A stretch of DNA of 40,975 bases, taken from the IMG/VR virus record IMGVR_UViG_3300022851_000033, positions 1 through 40,975 of that record, one strand, 5' to 3'. Under the pieces are notes generated by a model that was not told the DNA's origin, did no database searches, and was given only the letters and a program-made list of their open reading frames with translations. Shown one piece after another: positions 9,762 through 17,335 of the stretch (position 1 is its first letter; each line of letters opens with the position of its first letter). Source of the stretch: a virus. The translations under genes and the position numbers were made by a program.

Positions 9762-9995
9762 TTATCTGGGTGAATATATTTCTTTTATTTTTGTAAAAAT
9801 CTTATCATCCAATAATCCCCGTTTCCTATATTTAAGTAATGTATCTGTAACTGCATCGTTTAATTGTTTACCCTCATGAAGAAATTTTATTTTTTTATCC
9901 ATCTCTTCACATATGGATTTTATTATTCCATTCCTTTTTTTCTTGGTTTCAACAAGTGCATCTATTTGCTCCTTAGTTACTATATATGTTTTCAT
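9762..9995 (-). CDS. Hypothetical small basic protein
   Basis: This 77-residue, Lys-rich, probably helical protein (MKTYIVTKEQIDALVETKKK at the start) has no known motif. Its start overlaps the stop of the nucleotidyltransferase-domain gene by 4 bp (ATGA type), so the pair is translationally coupled. Confidence 0.55.
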   Translation of the reverse strand: MKTYIVTKEQIDALVETKKKRNGIIKSICEEMDKKIKFLHEGKQLNDAVTDTLLKYRKRGLLDDKIFTKIKEIYSPR

Positions 9996-11284
9996 TTTCC
10001 AAAATAAGCTTTAACTCCGCTATCGATCCATTCTTTAGCTTGATTTATTATTTCATCAGCGATCCCAGCATCCTTAAGATCGTTAGAGGTATAGTCAGCA
10101 GCTAGTAACGCAACAACCATCCCTAATCCGACAGTACCCTTTTTTAGTTTATCCTTTAAACCACCCTCAGATAGATTTTCCAGTGTTAAATCTTGAGTTA
10201 GATTATTTTTCTTTATTTCCGAAATCTTTTCAAGATAACCACTTCTTCTAAGTAATTTAAATACAAGGTTTTCAACAGAGTATTCACCTTCTGATTGTAG
10301 ACCAGATTTTCTGTATTCACCCAATCTATCCATTAACTTATCTGCCTCAAGATTTGCAACTTCTGGGTCTTGTATATTTAGAAGCTCGTCAATTTCATTC
10401 ATGTAGTCAGATGCCTTTAATTGTATTGAAGGCATATCCAAATTAATCATTGTTTTCTGTGGTTTACTTGACCACTCATTATTAAAAATAGAATAAATAC
10501 CTGTAGATGAATGATCTTCAGAGGTATCCTGAGCATATAATTCAACAGGCAATCCCTTAACTCTAACTTCTTCTATTTTTTGGTTCCAGTTTCTTTTTTT
10601 CTCTCTAAAATAATCAGAAACAAATTCTCTATCACTTGAAATTTGACCAAAATCAAATAAAATATGAATATCTAAATCACTGTGTTCTGACCAATTGAAA
10701 TTAGCTATTGATCCAGTTAAAATAATATCTTTATATTCTACATCTTCTAGATTAGAATATTTAATAAACTCAAGAACGTTCTTTAAAAGAAATTTTCTAA
10801 CTTCTTCGTGCATATGTTGTTCTTCATCCCAAATCAATGGGTTAAGCTCATCCTTCATAGGTAAGCTAGTTACATCAATACTTTCAGGTTCAATAACCTC
10901 ACCTAAAAGCTCGGAAACTGACTTATCTGACCAAAATTTACTAGACCAGTATCTTGGTTTTTTAGTTTCATCATCTTTAGTTTCTATGTTTTTTTCACTA
11001 ATATTAGTTACTGAAGGTTTGTTAAAATCAACATCCTTACCGTCATATTCAGATTCATTAAGTGAGGTGTTCTTCGGAATAATTATTATATTATGTTTTG
11101 ACTTACATGTTAAGTTTTGGGTCTTAGTTTCATTTATAAATAAACCCATTGCTTTGTCAATCTCACTTCTAAAGTTTTTATGAAACTTCTCATCTAACTT
11201 TAAAATAAAGCTATTGTTATCTTCAGTTAGACTAAAGTTTTTTGTATATGACTCAGCAATTGCTTTAATTTTATTAATGTTCAT
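9992..11284 (-). CDS. Nucleotidyltransferase-fold protein with hydrophobic C-terminus
   Basis: This 430-residue protein has a pol-beta-type nucleotidyltransferase signature: ILTGSIANFNWSEHSDLDIH (188-207), i.e. the G-S helix turn and the D-x-D metal ligands. The roughly 150 residues before it are not recognised. Near the C-terminus GTVGLGMVVALLAADYTSN is a short hydrophobic segment. Substrate is unknown; similar minimal domains occur in phage virion operons and in toxin systems. Head-block position favours a virion-associated role. It is coupled to the 77-residue gene downstream. Confidence 0.7.
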   Translation of the reverse strand: MNINKIKAIAESYTKNFSLTEDNNSFILKLDEKFHKNFRSEIDKAMGLFINETKTQNLTCKSKHNIIIIPKNTSLNESEYDGKDVDFNKPSVTNISEKNIETKDDETKKPRYWSSKFWSDKSVSELLGEVIEPESIDVTSLPMKDELNPLIWDEEQHMHEEVRKFLLKNVLEFIKYSNLEDVEYKDIILTGSIANFNWSEHSDLDIHILFDFGQISSDREFVSDYFREKKRNWNQKIEEVRVKGLPVELYAQDTSEDHSSTGIYSIFNNEWSSKPQKTMINLDMPSIQLKASDYMNEIDELLNIQDPEVANLEADKLMDRLGEYRKSGLQSEGEYSVENLVFKLLRRSGYLEKISEIKKNNLTQDLTLENLSEGGLKDKLKKGTVGLGMVVALLAADYTSNDLKDAGIADEIINQAKEWIDSGVKAYFGK

Positions 11285-11287
11285 GAC

Positions 11288-11539
11288 TTAAAACGGTAAA
11301 TATTTTTTTTGTACTGCATTAAATATATCTTGTTTTACATATCTAAATTCATCTTCACCATATTCAATAATTTTAACTGGATCGGAAATTTCAATGAAAT
11401 AACCATACTTCTCCACTAATGAAGCTAAATCATTAATAAAATTATTTGCTGTACCATCACCAACTTCGTTTATATTTTGTTCTGGTGCACCACCAATACT
11501 TGACATTCTCTCAAATAATAATTGTTTATCGCTTCGCAT
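11288..11539 (-). CDS. Hypothetical protein, first gene of the minus-strand head block
   Basis: This 83-residue protein (MRSDKQLLFERMSSIGG at the start) has no recognised domain. The MRSDKQLLFERM type of start, a short amphipathic helix, resembles the beginnings of small phage head proteins. It lies 3 bp upstream of the nucleotidyltransferase-domain gene and next to a divergent promoter pair. Confidence 0.55.
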   Translation of the reverse strand: MRSDKQLLFERMSSIGGAPEQNINEVGDGTANNFINDLASLVEKYGYFIEISDPVKIIEYGEDEFRYVKQDIFNAVQKKYLPF

Positions 11540-11546
11540 ATATATA

Positions 11547-11562
11547 GTTTTTTATAAATACT
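11547..11562 (-). promoter_or_regulatory. Putative late promoter element, leftward arm of a divergent pair
   Basis: The minus strand reads AGTATTTATAAAAAAC, 8 bp before the ATG at 11539. It faces a copy on the plus strand 10 bp away, so head genes and the fibre-like gene are fired divergently from about 40 bp. Confidence 0.6.
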
Positions 11563-11572
11563 CCTAATTATT

Positions 11573-11587
11573 AAGTATTTATCTAAA
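11573..11587 (+). promoter_or_regulatory. Putative late promoter element, rightward arm of a divergent pair
   Basis: AAGTATTTATCTAAA on the plus strand, 9 bp before the ATG at 11597. It is the mirror of the leftward element at 11547-11562. Confidence 0.6.
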
Positions 11588-11596
11588 ACGAATTAA

Positions 11597-13435
11597 ATGT
11601 CTAATAAGATTACAAAAAGTTTAACAACAGAGGGACTTGTTTCTAGTATAGATATATCAAATATCAGTTCATGGGATTTAAATAGTGGTTTAAGTGTTGT
11701 GAGTTTAAATCAATGGGATTTAGCAATAAGTAAAACACAAACCATTAATGATTTTGGATTAACTGCTATTGATAATGGTAGAACAGATAATCCATATAAT
11801 AAACTAATATTAAATGAAGGTGATAAATCTCTTTCATTATTTAGAATTGGTGAATATACCCCTAATGGTGTTGATTATAGTAATTATGCAATGTCTGGAG
11901 TAACTGACCAAACAATAGGTAATTATTTTACTTTAGACGGTGGTTATTTACAGGGATTCTTTAAGTTAGATGGATATAGCTATGAGGTATTACCGTCTAG
12001 GTATGGTTCTGGGGTAACTCTTGAGACATTAATATATCTAGATCAAGACACAAAAGGAATATTGTTTTTTCTGGGTACAAGATCAGAAGATAAATATAAT
12101 TCTTTTTATGAGGGTGAAGTAAATAGGATCAGCACTGAAGTTGAAACTACGGTACCCAATGGTGTTCTCGGTCAAACACACACCAAAGTAGAGACAGTCA
12201 TTACGTATAGTGGGGTTACAACCAGTGAAGGTAACTACCTCAACTCAATTAAGTATGTTGACCAACAGAAAAAAGCAATTAGAAATTTAGATGAACCAAC
12301 TGAAAGTGTAGAAATTTTCGAAGAAAAAAATTCAATTAACGATAATGCTGTTGCTATTGGTATTGATGTTCAAAAAAGACTTTTTTATAGATATGTTAAT
12401 GAGAATGGTATAACTAGAGAACTAACAACAACTAAAATACTCACCACTACTGGATGGACAACGGTTACATTCACATACACACCAAACGTATTATTAGAAG
12501 AGGATGATCCCAAATGTAGTGAGAGGAGAATTGGCACAATATCATTCTATATAAATGGGAGATTGTTTGAAAGTATTGATAATATTAATGAATTCTATTT
12601 TACTGCTATATCAAATACTAGGGATAAACAAATAGGTGTGCCGTATAATATTTCATGGGGTGGTGGTAGTGAAGGTCTAAAGAACTCATACCATTTCGAT
12701 GGTCAGGTAACTGATCTCTATACTGGTAATACACAACAAAATATTGACGATAATTTTACTGTTTTAAGTGGTGAAACAACACCATCAAATAACTTAACTT
12801 TATTGAATGATAACATAACGTTTAGTGAAAATGTGATTGAGGTGGTACCTACCTCTGGTACATCATTTAGCGACAACTACTTTATTAGACTAAATGAATT
12901 TATTGACGTAAAACCAAACAAAGACTATGTTTTTTCCGTATCTATATTTGATTCGGGTATATTCTCATCTAGTTTATCTGAAATAAAATTAGTTTTATTG
13001 GGCAGTGACGGTAAGTTAGTTAAAACACAAACAATATATTCACCACTCCCAAATATGAGTGATGATAGTGTTGAATATAAAAGGGGTTTAAATGAATGGC
13101 ATATTCTATCCAGTAAAATTCTTTTAGAAGAAAATGATACCACTGGGGTATTTCAATTAGCGTTAGAATTAACAACGATTACTGATCTTAACTTAGATAA
13201 ACAAATTTATTTACGTAACTTTGAGTTCTTAACACAAGATTTACTAGTGAAAGACCCAGATAAAAGTAACTTAACCATTGAGAATGGGTTTGCTGATTCA
13301 TTTAATGGTTCACTACAAAAATTAAGAATATATAATAGGGCATTAAATAGTGGTGAAATACTAGATAATACACTATTTGAGTCTACAACAAAACCGATAA
13401 ATATTAACAAAGGTGGTAGGCTTATTTATAGGTAA
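11597..13435 (+). CDS. Tail fibre- or virion surface-like protein with LamG/concanavalin-type modules
   Basis: This 612-residue, beta-rich protein has two segments typical of the laminin-G/concanavalin jelly roll. One is around residues 305-325 (RIGTISFYINGRLFESID), the other near the C-terminus (FNGSLQKLRIYNRALNSGEI, about 572-591), where RIYNRAL is the usual end of such domains. A middle region (about 400-540) looks like a carbohydrate-binding-type beta-sandwich. These modules bind glycans, so receptor recognition is likely. It has no signal peptide and starts from a divergent late-type promoter. Its stop overlaps the next start (TAATG). Confidence 0.7.
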   Translation: MSNKITKSLTTEGLVSSIDISNISSWDLNSGLSVVSLNQWDLAISKTQTINDFGLTAIDNGRTDNPYNKLILNEGDKSLSLFRIGEYTPNGVDYSNYAMSGVTDQTIGNYFTLDGGYLQGFFKLDGYSYEVLPSRYGSGVTLETLIYLDQDTKGILFFLGTRSEDKYNSFYEGEVNRISTEVETTVPNGVLGQTHTKVETVITYSGVTTSEGNYLNSIKYVDQQKKAIRNLDEPTESVEIFEEKNSINDNAVAIGIDVQKRLFYRYVNENGITRELTTTKILTTTGWTTVTFTYTPNVLLEEDDPKCSERRIGTISFYINGRLFESIDNINEFYFTAISNTRDKQIGVPYNISWGGGSEGLKNSYHFDGQVTDLYTGNTQQNIDDNFTVLSGETTPSNNLTLLNDNITFSENVIEVVPTSGTSFSDNYFIRLNEFIDVKPNKDYVFSVSIFDSGIFSSSLSEIKLVLLGSDGKLVKTQTIYSPLPNMSDDSVEYKRGLNEWHILSSKILLEENDTTGVFQLALELTTITDLNLDKQIYLRNFEFLTQDLLVKDPDKSNLTIENGFADSFNGSLQKLRIYNRALNSGEILDNTLFESTTKPININKGGRLIYR

Positions 13436-13608
13436 TGAGTTATAATGATAGAGATTCACATAGGATTATTTCAAAAAAGAAAATTCTATGCACATCGAAA
13501 AAAAAAATCGATAAATTAATAAATTATTTATCTGAGGAACATGGTCTGTCGTATGACGATTCTAGATTCACTCTTATTGAAATTCTAAAAGACATTGAGT
13601 GTGATTAA
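13435..13608 (+). CDS. 57-residue basic hypothetical protein
   Basis: ATG at 13435 overlaps the fibre gene stop by one base and opens 57 codons ending in IEILKDIECD. The protein is Lys-rich and presumably helical, with no known domain. It overlaps the next gene by 14 bp in another frame. Coupling on both sides supports it being real. Confidence 0.55.
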   Translation: MSYNDRDSHRIISKKKILCTSKKKIDKLINYLSEEHGLSYDDSRFTLIEILKDIECD

Positions 13609-13807
13609 AGACATAATCGAGGGTTGGGCTAAACAAATTGCTGAGGGCTTGATGACTGAGGAGGAAAGGGAACTAGCACAAAGTAGAATAGAAACCTGTA
13701 TTGAATGTGAACACTTCACCCCTGTAAAATCATGTACTCAATGTGGTTGTTATATGCCAGCAAAAACTAAAGTAGTTAATGCAAATTGTCCACTAAAAAA
13801 ATGGTAA
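13595..13807 (+). CDS. Zinc-ribbon miniprotein (DUF6171-like)
   Basis: This 70-residue protein starts at TTG (13595). It has two cysteine knuckles: CIECEHF (about 35-41) and CTQCGCYMPAKTK (about 47-59), ending NANCPLKKW. The C-x2-C, C-x2-C-x-C and final C pattern with a Pro-Leu-Lys-Lys-Trp end resembles DUF6171-type phage proteins. Function is unknown. The N-terminal helix (about 1-30) may mediate binding to a partner. Confidence 0.65.
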   Translation: MSVIKDIIEGWAKQIAEGLMTEEERELAQSRIETCIECEHFTPVKSCTQCGCYMPAKTKVVNANCPLKKW

Positions 13808-13810
13808 ATC

Positions 13811-13975
13811 ATGTTAAAAACAATAGCTCAGACTTGTACAAGTAAAGAATGTAAAGAATACTTTAAGGACTATATTTCTAAATCATCAGAAGCAATAGTA
13901 ACACCTCAAAAACTAAATGAGAAAACGGGTAAATATTTTTGTATTTATTGTGGGGAGTCACCCAATAAAAGATAG
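13811..13975 (+). CDS. 54-residue zinc-ribbon-like protein
   Basis: ATG at 13811, 3 bp after the previous stop; 54 codons. Paired cysteines CTSKEC near the start and CIYCG near the end suggest one small zinc site. It forms a run of two Cys-motif miniproteins with its upstream neighbour. Confidence 0.55.
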   Translation: MLKTIAQTCTSKECKEYFKDYISKSSEAIVTPQKLNEKTGKYFCIYCGESPNKR

Positions 13976-13977
13976 AT

Positions 13978-14448
13978 ATGAAAGGAATATTCAAAATACT
14001 CGCAATTTTAGGGTTATTAATGATCACCTCATGTGTGAAACACGAACCTAATGAACTAGCACTATTTAAATTAAACAATCTGTATTTCTTAAAAACGGAG
14101 ATAAACAATAAAAAAGCATTTTTATTGATTGATACTGGTGCATCAATAACAATACTTGATATTAATCAATCTGAAAAATATGGATTTTCTGTTGGGAATA
14201 GAATTGGTAATGGTATGACCACTGGTATTAATGGCTCAAGATCGATGTACAGAATTTCAAACTACAGGATTAGTGCTCAAGACAATGAATTTCAAATGCA
14301 AGTTGCGGGTATTGATATTAATGAAATTGTGAGTAAGTTTAAAAAACTAGGAATTGGTGTTGTTGGTGTTCTAGGTTCTGACTTTTTCCACGATACGAAC
14401 GCAAATATATCATACAAGAAGGGTACTATTGAATTACACCCAGAATAG
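13978..14448 (+). CDS. Retropepsin-like aspartic protease, lipoprotein
   Basis: This 156-residue protein has a lipoprotein signal: a hydrophobic stretch, then LMITSC, with Cys19 the predicted lipidated residue. The mature part has FLLIDTGASITIL (48-60), the D-T/S-G-A active-site loop of clan AA single-domain aspartic proteases, then a glycine-rich flap candidate (TTGINGSRSMYR) and a later VGVLGSDFF, matching the hydrophobic-hydrophobic-Gly motif. Such proteases act as homodimers. Lipid anchoring points to the cell envelope of the infected cell. It is followed by a paralogue. Confidence 0.8.
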   Translation: MKGIFKILAILGLLMITSCVKHEPNELALFKLNNLYFLKTEINNKKAFLLIDTGASITILDINQSEKYGFSVGNRIGNGMTTGINGSRSMYRISNYRISAQDNEFQMQVAGIDINEIVSKFKKLGIGVVGVLGSDFFHDTNANISYKKGTIELHPE

Positions 14449-14534
14449 CGCAACCGATTGTGTAAAAAATTGTCACAGAAGTTAACTTTATCAATACTAT
14501 TTACGTATTTCGTTATATAAACAATTATATAATA

Positions 14535-15002
14535 ATGAAGTTATTGAGAATCATTTTTTTTACATTAGTAATAATACTAACTACATCAATTAGTGAACCC
14601 ATTAATAAAAATTCACATGAATTTAAATTATATGAAAAAAAGGGTCTCTATTTTGTAAGACTAACACTTAATGGTTATATCGGTAATTTTTTATTAGACA
14701 CAGGTGCGACCATATCTATTATTGATATTAATCAGTCTAAGAATTATAAATTTAAATATCATACTACTAATTCTGAATTATCTGGGATTGGTGGTAGTTT
14801 AATTAAATATAGAATTACAAATACAATGGTTAGTGATAGGGATTATATATTAAACATTAAATTTAGTGGCATTGATTTAAAACCAGTAATTAGTGATCTT
14901 AGAAAAAGAAATATGCACGTTATTGGAATTATTGGTGGGGATTATCTAACTCACTGTTCTGCGGTGATAAACTATAAAGAAAAAACATTAACAATTTATT
15001 AG
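14535..15002 (+). CDS. Second retropepsin-like aspartic protease, Sec-exported or anchored
   Basis: This 155-residue paralogue of the preceding gene begins with a hydrophobic signal (RIIFFTLVIILTTSIS, residues 5-20) but no lipobox cysteine. The active-site loop is FLLDTGATISII (52-63), the flap GIGGSLIKYR, and a second hydrophobic-Gly motif VIGIIGGDYL. Both copies share INQSKNY/INQSEKY after the active site. An 86-bp gap with an AT-rich GTATTTCGTTATATAA sequence at 14503-14518 may hold its own promoter. Confidence 0.8.
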   Translation: MKLLRIIFFTLVIILTTSISEPINKNSHEFKLYEKKGLYFVRLTLNGYIGNFLLDTGATISIIDINQSKNYKFKYHTTNSELSGIGGSLIKYRITNTMVSDRDYILNIKFSGIDLKPVISDLRKRNMHVIGIIGGDYLTHCSAVINYKEKTLTIY

Positions 15003-15045
15003 TTTAATCAAAACTTTTTCGATATTAATTCGTATTAATTGGTAT

Positions 15046-15732
15046 ATGAAAATATATTCAAATTTTAGAGACTATTATGATAGTGCATCTGCATTCGGTA
15101 TTGATGAAACTATCCATTACAAAAGAAAGAAGCAAGAAATTAACATCGATAGAAATCAATATAGGTCATTCCCATCTCTTAATAAGTATGATGTTATTGG
15201 TTTTTGTGGTGAAATTTACCCGTTCTTAAACCCTCGGTCATTAAAAATTCCCAATAAAAAAGAAAATACACTATTTGGTGATGATGCAATAATGTATACA
15301 GTCAATGATAAACAAATATTTTCATTTGGAGATTATTCTTTCGATGAAATTTTTGAGAAAGATAAGAACCAAAATTCGTGGTTTAGTAATGTAACATCAC
15401 AAGAAACATATAACACATTAAAAATTAGTCAATCTCTAAAGAATTTGTTTGTGGAATTTAAAACACCAATCTTTTTTCTTAGTGGGTATAAGAAATTAAT
15501 AATTAACCCCAATCTAGGTGATTTACATTTTTATAAAGTAAAAGATTCGGTAATGACATTTTCTGAGATTAGTCAATTCTTAAGTGGTGTGTTATCTATG
15601 GATGTTGAAATCGATACTCCTGTTGGTGGTAATGAGGTTGTTGGAAGAAGTAAGGGGTTCGATGAGAACTCTTTCAGAAAGGAACCAACAAAGGACACTA
15701 AAGTAAGAAGAAAAAGAAAAAATAAAATATGA
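15046..15732 (+). CDS. Hypothetical protein (FRDYYD-type, common in large phages)
   Basis: This 228-residue protein starts MKIYSNFRDYYDSASAFGID. It has a central PIFFLSGYKKLIINPNLGD (residues about 138-156), then SQFLSGVLS and a basic tail VRRKRKNKI. I recall similar starts in uncharacterised proteins of large phages, but no function is known to me. The end overlaps a 14-codon stub (15729-15773) that is broken by the IS605 remnant. Confidence 0.6.
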   Translation: MKIYSNFRDYYDSASAFGIDETIHYKRKKQEINIDRNQYRSFPSLNKYDVIGFCGEIYPFLNPRSLKIPNKKENTLFGDDAIMYTVNDKQIFSFGDYSFDEIFEKDKNQNSWFSNVTSQETYNTLKISQSLKNLFVEFKTPIFFLSGYKKLIINPNLGDLHFYKVKDSVMTFSEISQFLSGVLSMDVEIDTPVGGNEVVGRSKGFDENSFRKEPTKDTKVRRKRKNKI

Positions 15733-15769
15733 GTATTAGTGGTCACTTTAAAGATGACTTAGAATTATT

Positions 15770-15815
15770 GTGAACTACCCACCCACACTACGTGATGAGT
15801 GGGCTTTACGCTCAC
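15770..15815 (+). mobile_element. Minimal IS605-type end remnant (right and left end fused)
   Basis: GTGAACTACCCACCCAC here is the outer right-end sequence found beside both tnpB genes (21507 and 34158). GATGAGTGGG-CTTTACGCTC is the outer left-end sequence found at 23300 and 35494. Only about 46 bp separate the two outer edges, so tnpA, tnpB and most of both ends are gone and one hybrid hairpin remains. It truncates a 14-codon reading frame starting at 15729. It may be an internal-deletion scar or a tiny non-autonomous copy. Confidence 0.7.
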
Positions 15816-15841
15816 TTTTGTAAATAAAAATTAATGCAGTA

Positions 15842-16165
15842 ATGAGTATATATAGAGTAAAGTTAATTGGTGAAGAAGGGGACATTGAACCAGTCATCAA
15901 TAAACATAGTATTGTAATTCAAACTAAATGGAATGGTCTTAAAATGATGGATCACGCTACGTTTGATTTGTGGAATAGACTATTTATATTTCCAGATAAC
16001 GAAAAGGCAGAATACTTTTCTGAGAACTTTAAACATGACATGAACGACTTCAGAGAGGGTATGATGAAGGATGATTATGTTTTTCATATTGTTAATTTTA
16101 AATATCCACAAAAAGAAGAGCTATATGCTGATCAAATGCGAATGACTAAGGATTATAAATATTAA
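15842..16165 (+). CDS. Hypothetical protein
   Basis: This 107-residue protein (start MSIYRVKLIGEEGDIEPVIN) has mixed alpha/beta character and no known motif. It is the first gene after the minimal IS605-type remnant, and the 16 bp upstream are AT-rich. About 95 bp of non-coding sequence separate it from the tRNA array. Confidence 0.55.
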   Translation: MSIYRVKLIGEEGDIEPVINKHSIVIQTKWNGLKMMDHATFDLWNRLFIFPDNEKAEYFSENFKHDMNDFREGMMKDDYVFHIVNFKYPQKEELYADQMRMTKDYKY

Positions 16166-16259
16166 ATGTGATATGAGTGAACAAAGACGTTATTGGTCAT
16201 TTGATGAATGTTGTCAACATATGGTTTGTGGTAGATAATTAGAATTAATATTAACTAGA

Positions 16260-16344
16260 TGGTCTGGTGGGACTCGAACCCACAAGAGCGATGTGCTCAT
16301 CAGAATCAAAACCTGACGTGTTTAGCCAATTCCACCACAGACCA
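16260..16344 (-). tRNA. tRNA with UUG anticodon and long variable arm (Gln anticodon, Leu-like body)
   Basis: The minus strand folds with acceptor TGGTCTG/CAGACCA and D-arm GTGGAATTGGCTAAACACG. The anticodon arm is TCAGG-TTTTGAT-TCTGA (anticodon TTG), the variable arm is long with stem GAGC/GCTC, and the T-arm is GTGGG-TTCGAGT-CCCAC. It is 85 nt. UUG decodes Gln CAA, yet a long variable arm and this D-arm are features of Leu tRNAs. The discriminator base would be T with this acceptor. CCA is not encoded. Amino-acid identity is therefore uncertain. Confidence 0.75.
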
Positions 16345-16359
16345 TTGTTTAAATAAAAG

Positions 16360-16451
16360 TTGTTCCTACAAAAGTTCTCTACTACTAAGGCAAGTCCTCC
16401 ATTTGGGGTTCCGTTAACTACTTTATGAGTTTATAACCCCTGACGGAACAA
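16360..16451 (-). other. Structured intergenic RNA candidate with pseudoknot potential
   Basis: The ends pair as TTGTTCC/GGAACAA. Inside, GTTCCGT can instead pair with ACGGAAC while GGGG in its loop pairs with the CCCC that follows, an H-type pseudoknot arrangement. No T-arm or anticodon arm can be built, so it is not an ordinary tRNA. It has no reading frame. Confidence 0.3.
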
Positions 16452-16471
16452 GCAAGGTAACTATTATTTTG

Positions 16472-16551
16472 GCAGGCAGTTGGACTTGAACCAACGTAAC
16501 TAGTATACGCCAACAACCAACCCCCAGCTTCGGGAGAATTTGTTTACCTGC
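16472..16551 (-). tRNA. Degenerate tRNA-like sequence, anticodon not resolved
   Basis: A good T-arm (GTTGG-TTCAAGT-CCAAC) and acceptor pairing (GCAGGTA/TGCCTGC) enclose about 80 nt. No 5-bp anticodon stem with a 7-nt loop is found in between; the middle is GC-rich with CCCGAAGCTGGGGG. It may be a decayed tRNA gene or one with an unusual fold. Confidence 0.4.
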
Positions 16552-16556
16552 ATTTG

Positions 16557-16616
16557 GGTATAAGACGAGGAACGAACTCGCATCTACAGAGACCACAACT
16601 CTAAGCTACTTACACC
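16557..16616 (-). tRNA. tRNA-His(GTG)-like, lacking the D-arm
   Basis: Only 60 nt. Acceptor GGTGTAA/TTATACC (one G-U), anticodon arm TAGAG-TTGTGGT-CTCTG with anticodon GTG, T-arm GCGAG-TTCGTTC-CTCGT. Between acceptor and anticodon stem there are just 6 nt (GTAGCT), so there is no D-arm. A full-length tRNA-His(GTG) lies 116 bp away. Confidence 0.55.
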
Positions 16617-16627
16617 ATATATTTGAT

Positions 16628-16697
16628 GCTCTATTCAGAATCGAACTGAATTTTTTCGGATCAAAACCGAACGTAATAAACCACTATACGATAGAGC
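16628..16697 (-). tRNA. tRNA-Gln(TTG)
   Basis: Seventy nt with perfect acceptor GCTCTAT/ATAGAGC, anticodon arm TTCGG-TTTTGAT-CCGAA and T-arm TTCAG-TTCGATT-CTGAA. The discriminator is A, and CCA is not encoded. The D-arm is short but present. Confidence 0.85.
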
Positions 16698-16731
16698 AAT
16701 ATAAATAAGTCTCTCATATAGAGACATCTGG

Positions 16732-16804
16732 GGTGTCAACGGGGATCGAACCCTGTTCTCTCGATTCACAGTCAAGCGTAATAACCTGTTATACTTTTGA
16801 CACC
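16732..16804 (-). tRNA. tRNA-His(GTG)
   Basis: Seventy-three nt with perfect acceptor GGTGTCA/TGACACC and anticodon arm CTTGA-CTGTGAA-TCGAG. The T-arm is imperfect: ACAGG/CCCGT with an A-C mismatch and an apparent 8-nt loop. Confidence 0.8.
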
Positions 16805-16846
16805 ATTTTAAAAAAATATTATCACATTGTGTTTCCACTAACTTTG

Positions 16847-16920
16847 TCGGGTATGCCAGATTTGAACTGTATCTCGTAGACCCAAACTACGCATGTTACC
16901 TGATTACACCACATCCCCGA
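16847..16920 (-). tRNA. tRNA-Pro(TGG)
   Basis: Seventy-four nt. Anticodon arm CGTAG-TTTGGGT-CTACG is perfect. The acceptor TCGGGGA/TACCCGA has one G-A mismatch and the T-stem pairs only over three inner base pairs around TTCAAAT. Confidence 0.75.
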
Positions 16921-16957
16921 TATTTTCTAAAATCAATATTTCAAATAACTTTATTGT

Positions 16958-17030
16958 CTAAGTGGTGAGAGTCGAACTCACAATAACCCTCCTTCCAAGG
17001 GAGGTAACCATGCCAGTGGATCACACCTAG
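16958..17030 (-). tRNA. tRNA-Pro(TGG), second copy
   Basis: Seventy-three nt. Acceptor CTAGGTG/CACTTAG, anticodon arm CCTCC-CTTGGAA-GGAGG and T-arm GTGAG-TTCGACT-CTCAC are all well paired. The C1-G72 pair fits prolyl-tRNA identity. It is the first tRNA of the leftward array. Confidence 0.85.
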
Positions 17031-17041
17031 TTTTTGGACAT

Positions 17042-17070
17042 AAAAAAACCCATTCATTACTGAACGGGTT
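17042..17070 (-). terminator. Intrinsic terminator of the 28-codon microgene
   Basis: The minus strand reads AACCCGTTCA-GTAA-TGAATGGGTT followed by seven T. The 10-bp stem includes one G-U. It lies between the microgene and the tRNA array. Confidence 0.75.
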
Positions 17071-17100
17071 TAGCTATATTTTATTAAGTTTTATTCCTTA

Positions 17101-17187
17101 TTAAATATGCATAGTTTCCCCGTTCAACATTCTTTGCGGATGCTGTGCTTGGGGTTGATGTGCGATATTTAATAAAACTGTTTTCAT
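17101..17187 (-). CDS. 28-residue microprotein gene with own promoter and terminator
   Basis: ATG at 17187 opens 28 codons, MKTVLLNIAHQPQAQHPQRM followed by eight more residues ending in MHI. A Bacteroidetes-type promoter lies just upstream (17209-17239) and an intrinsic terminator downstream. The transcript would be about 160 nt. It could be a true peptide or a leader/small RNA. I do not recognise the peptide. Confidence 0.5.
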   Translation of the reverse strand: MKTVLLNIAHQPQAQHPQRMLNGETMHI

Positions 17188-17208
17188 TACTTTAATTTTC
17201 TTCTTTTG

Positions 17209-17239
17209 CAAACCTACAACAATATTTGAGGTTTCCAAA
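17209..17239 (-). promoter_or_regulatory. Bacteroidetes-type sigma-ABfr promoter
   Basis: The minus strand has TTTG (17239-17236), a 19-nt spacer and TAGGTTTG (17216-17209), an exact match to the known Bacteroidetes pattern TTTG-N19-21-TAnnTTTG. Confidence 0.75.
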
Positions 17240-17319
17240 ACTTTTTTTTACAAAAAGCAATAATTTTTACTACTTCACCAATAAATACGTTAAAAAAACT
17301 AATTTGTTTAAAAAAGTTT

Positions 17320-17335
17320 AGTATTTATTTTTAAA
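17320..17335 (+). promoter_or_regulatory. Putative late promoter element
   Basis: AGTATTTATTTTTAAA directly precedes the ATG at 17336. It fits the element seen before virion genes. Bases 17071-17319 otherwise hold only the microgene and its promoter. Confidence 0.4.

Noticed and set aside
16360-16451. Type II tRNA closed by TTGTTCC/GGAACAA
   Set aside because: No T-loop and no anticodon arm can be formed inside.
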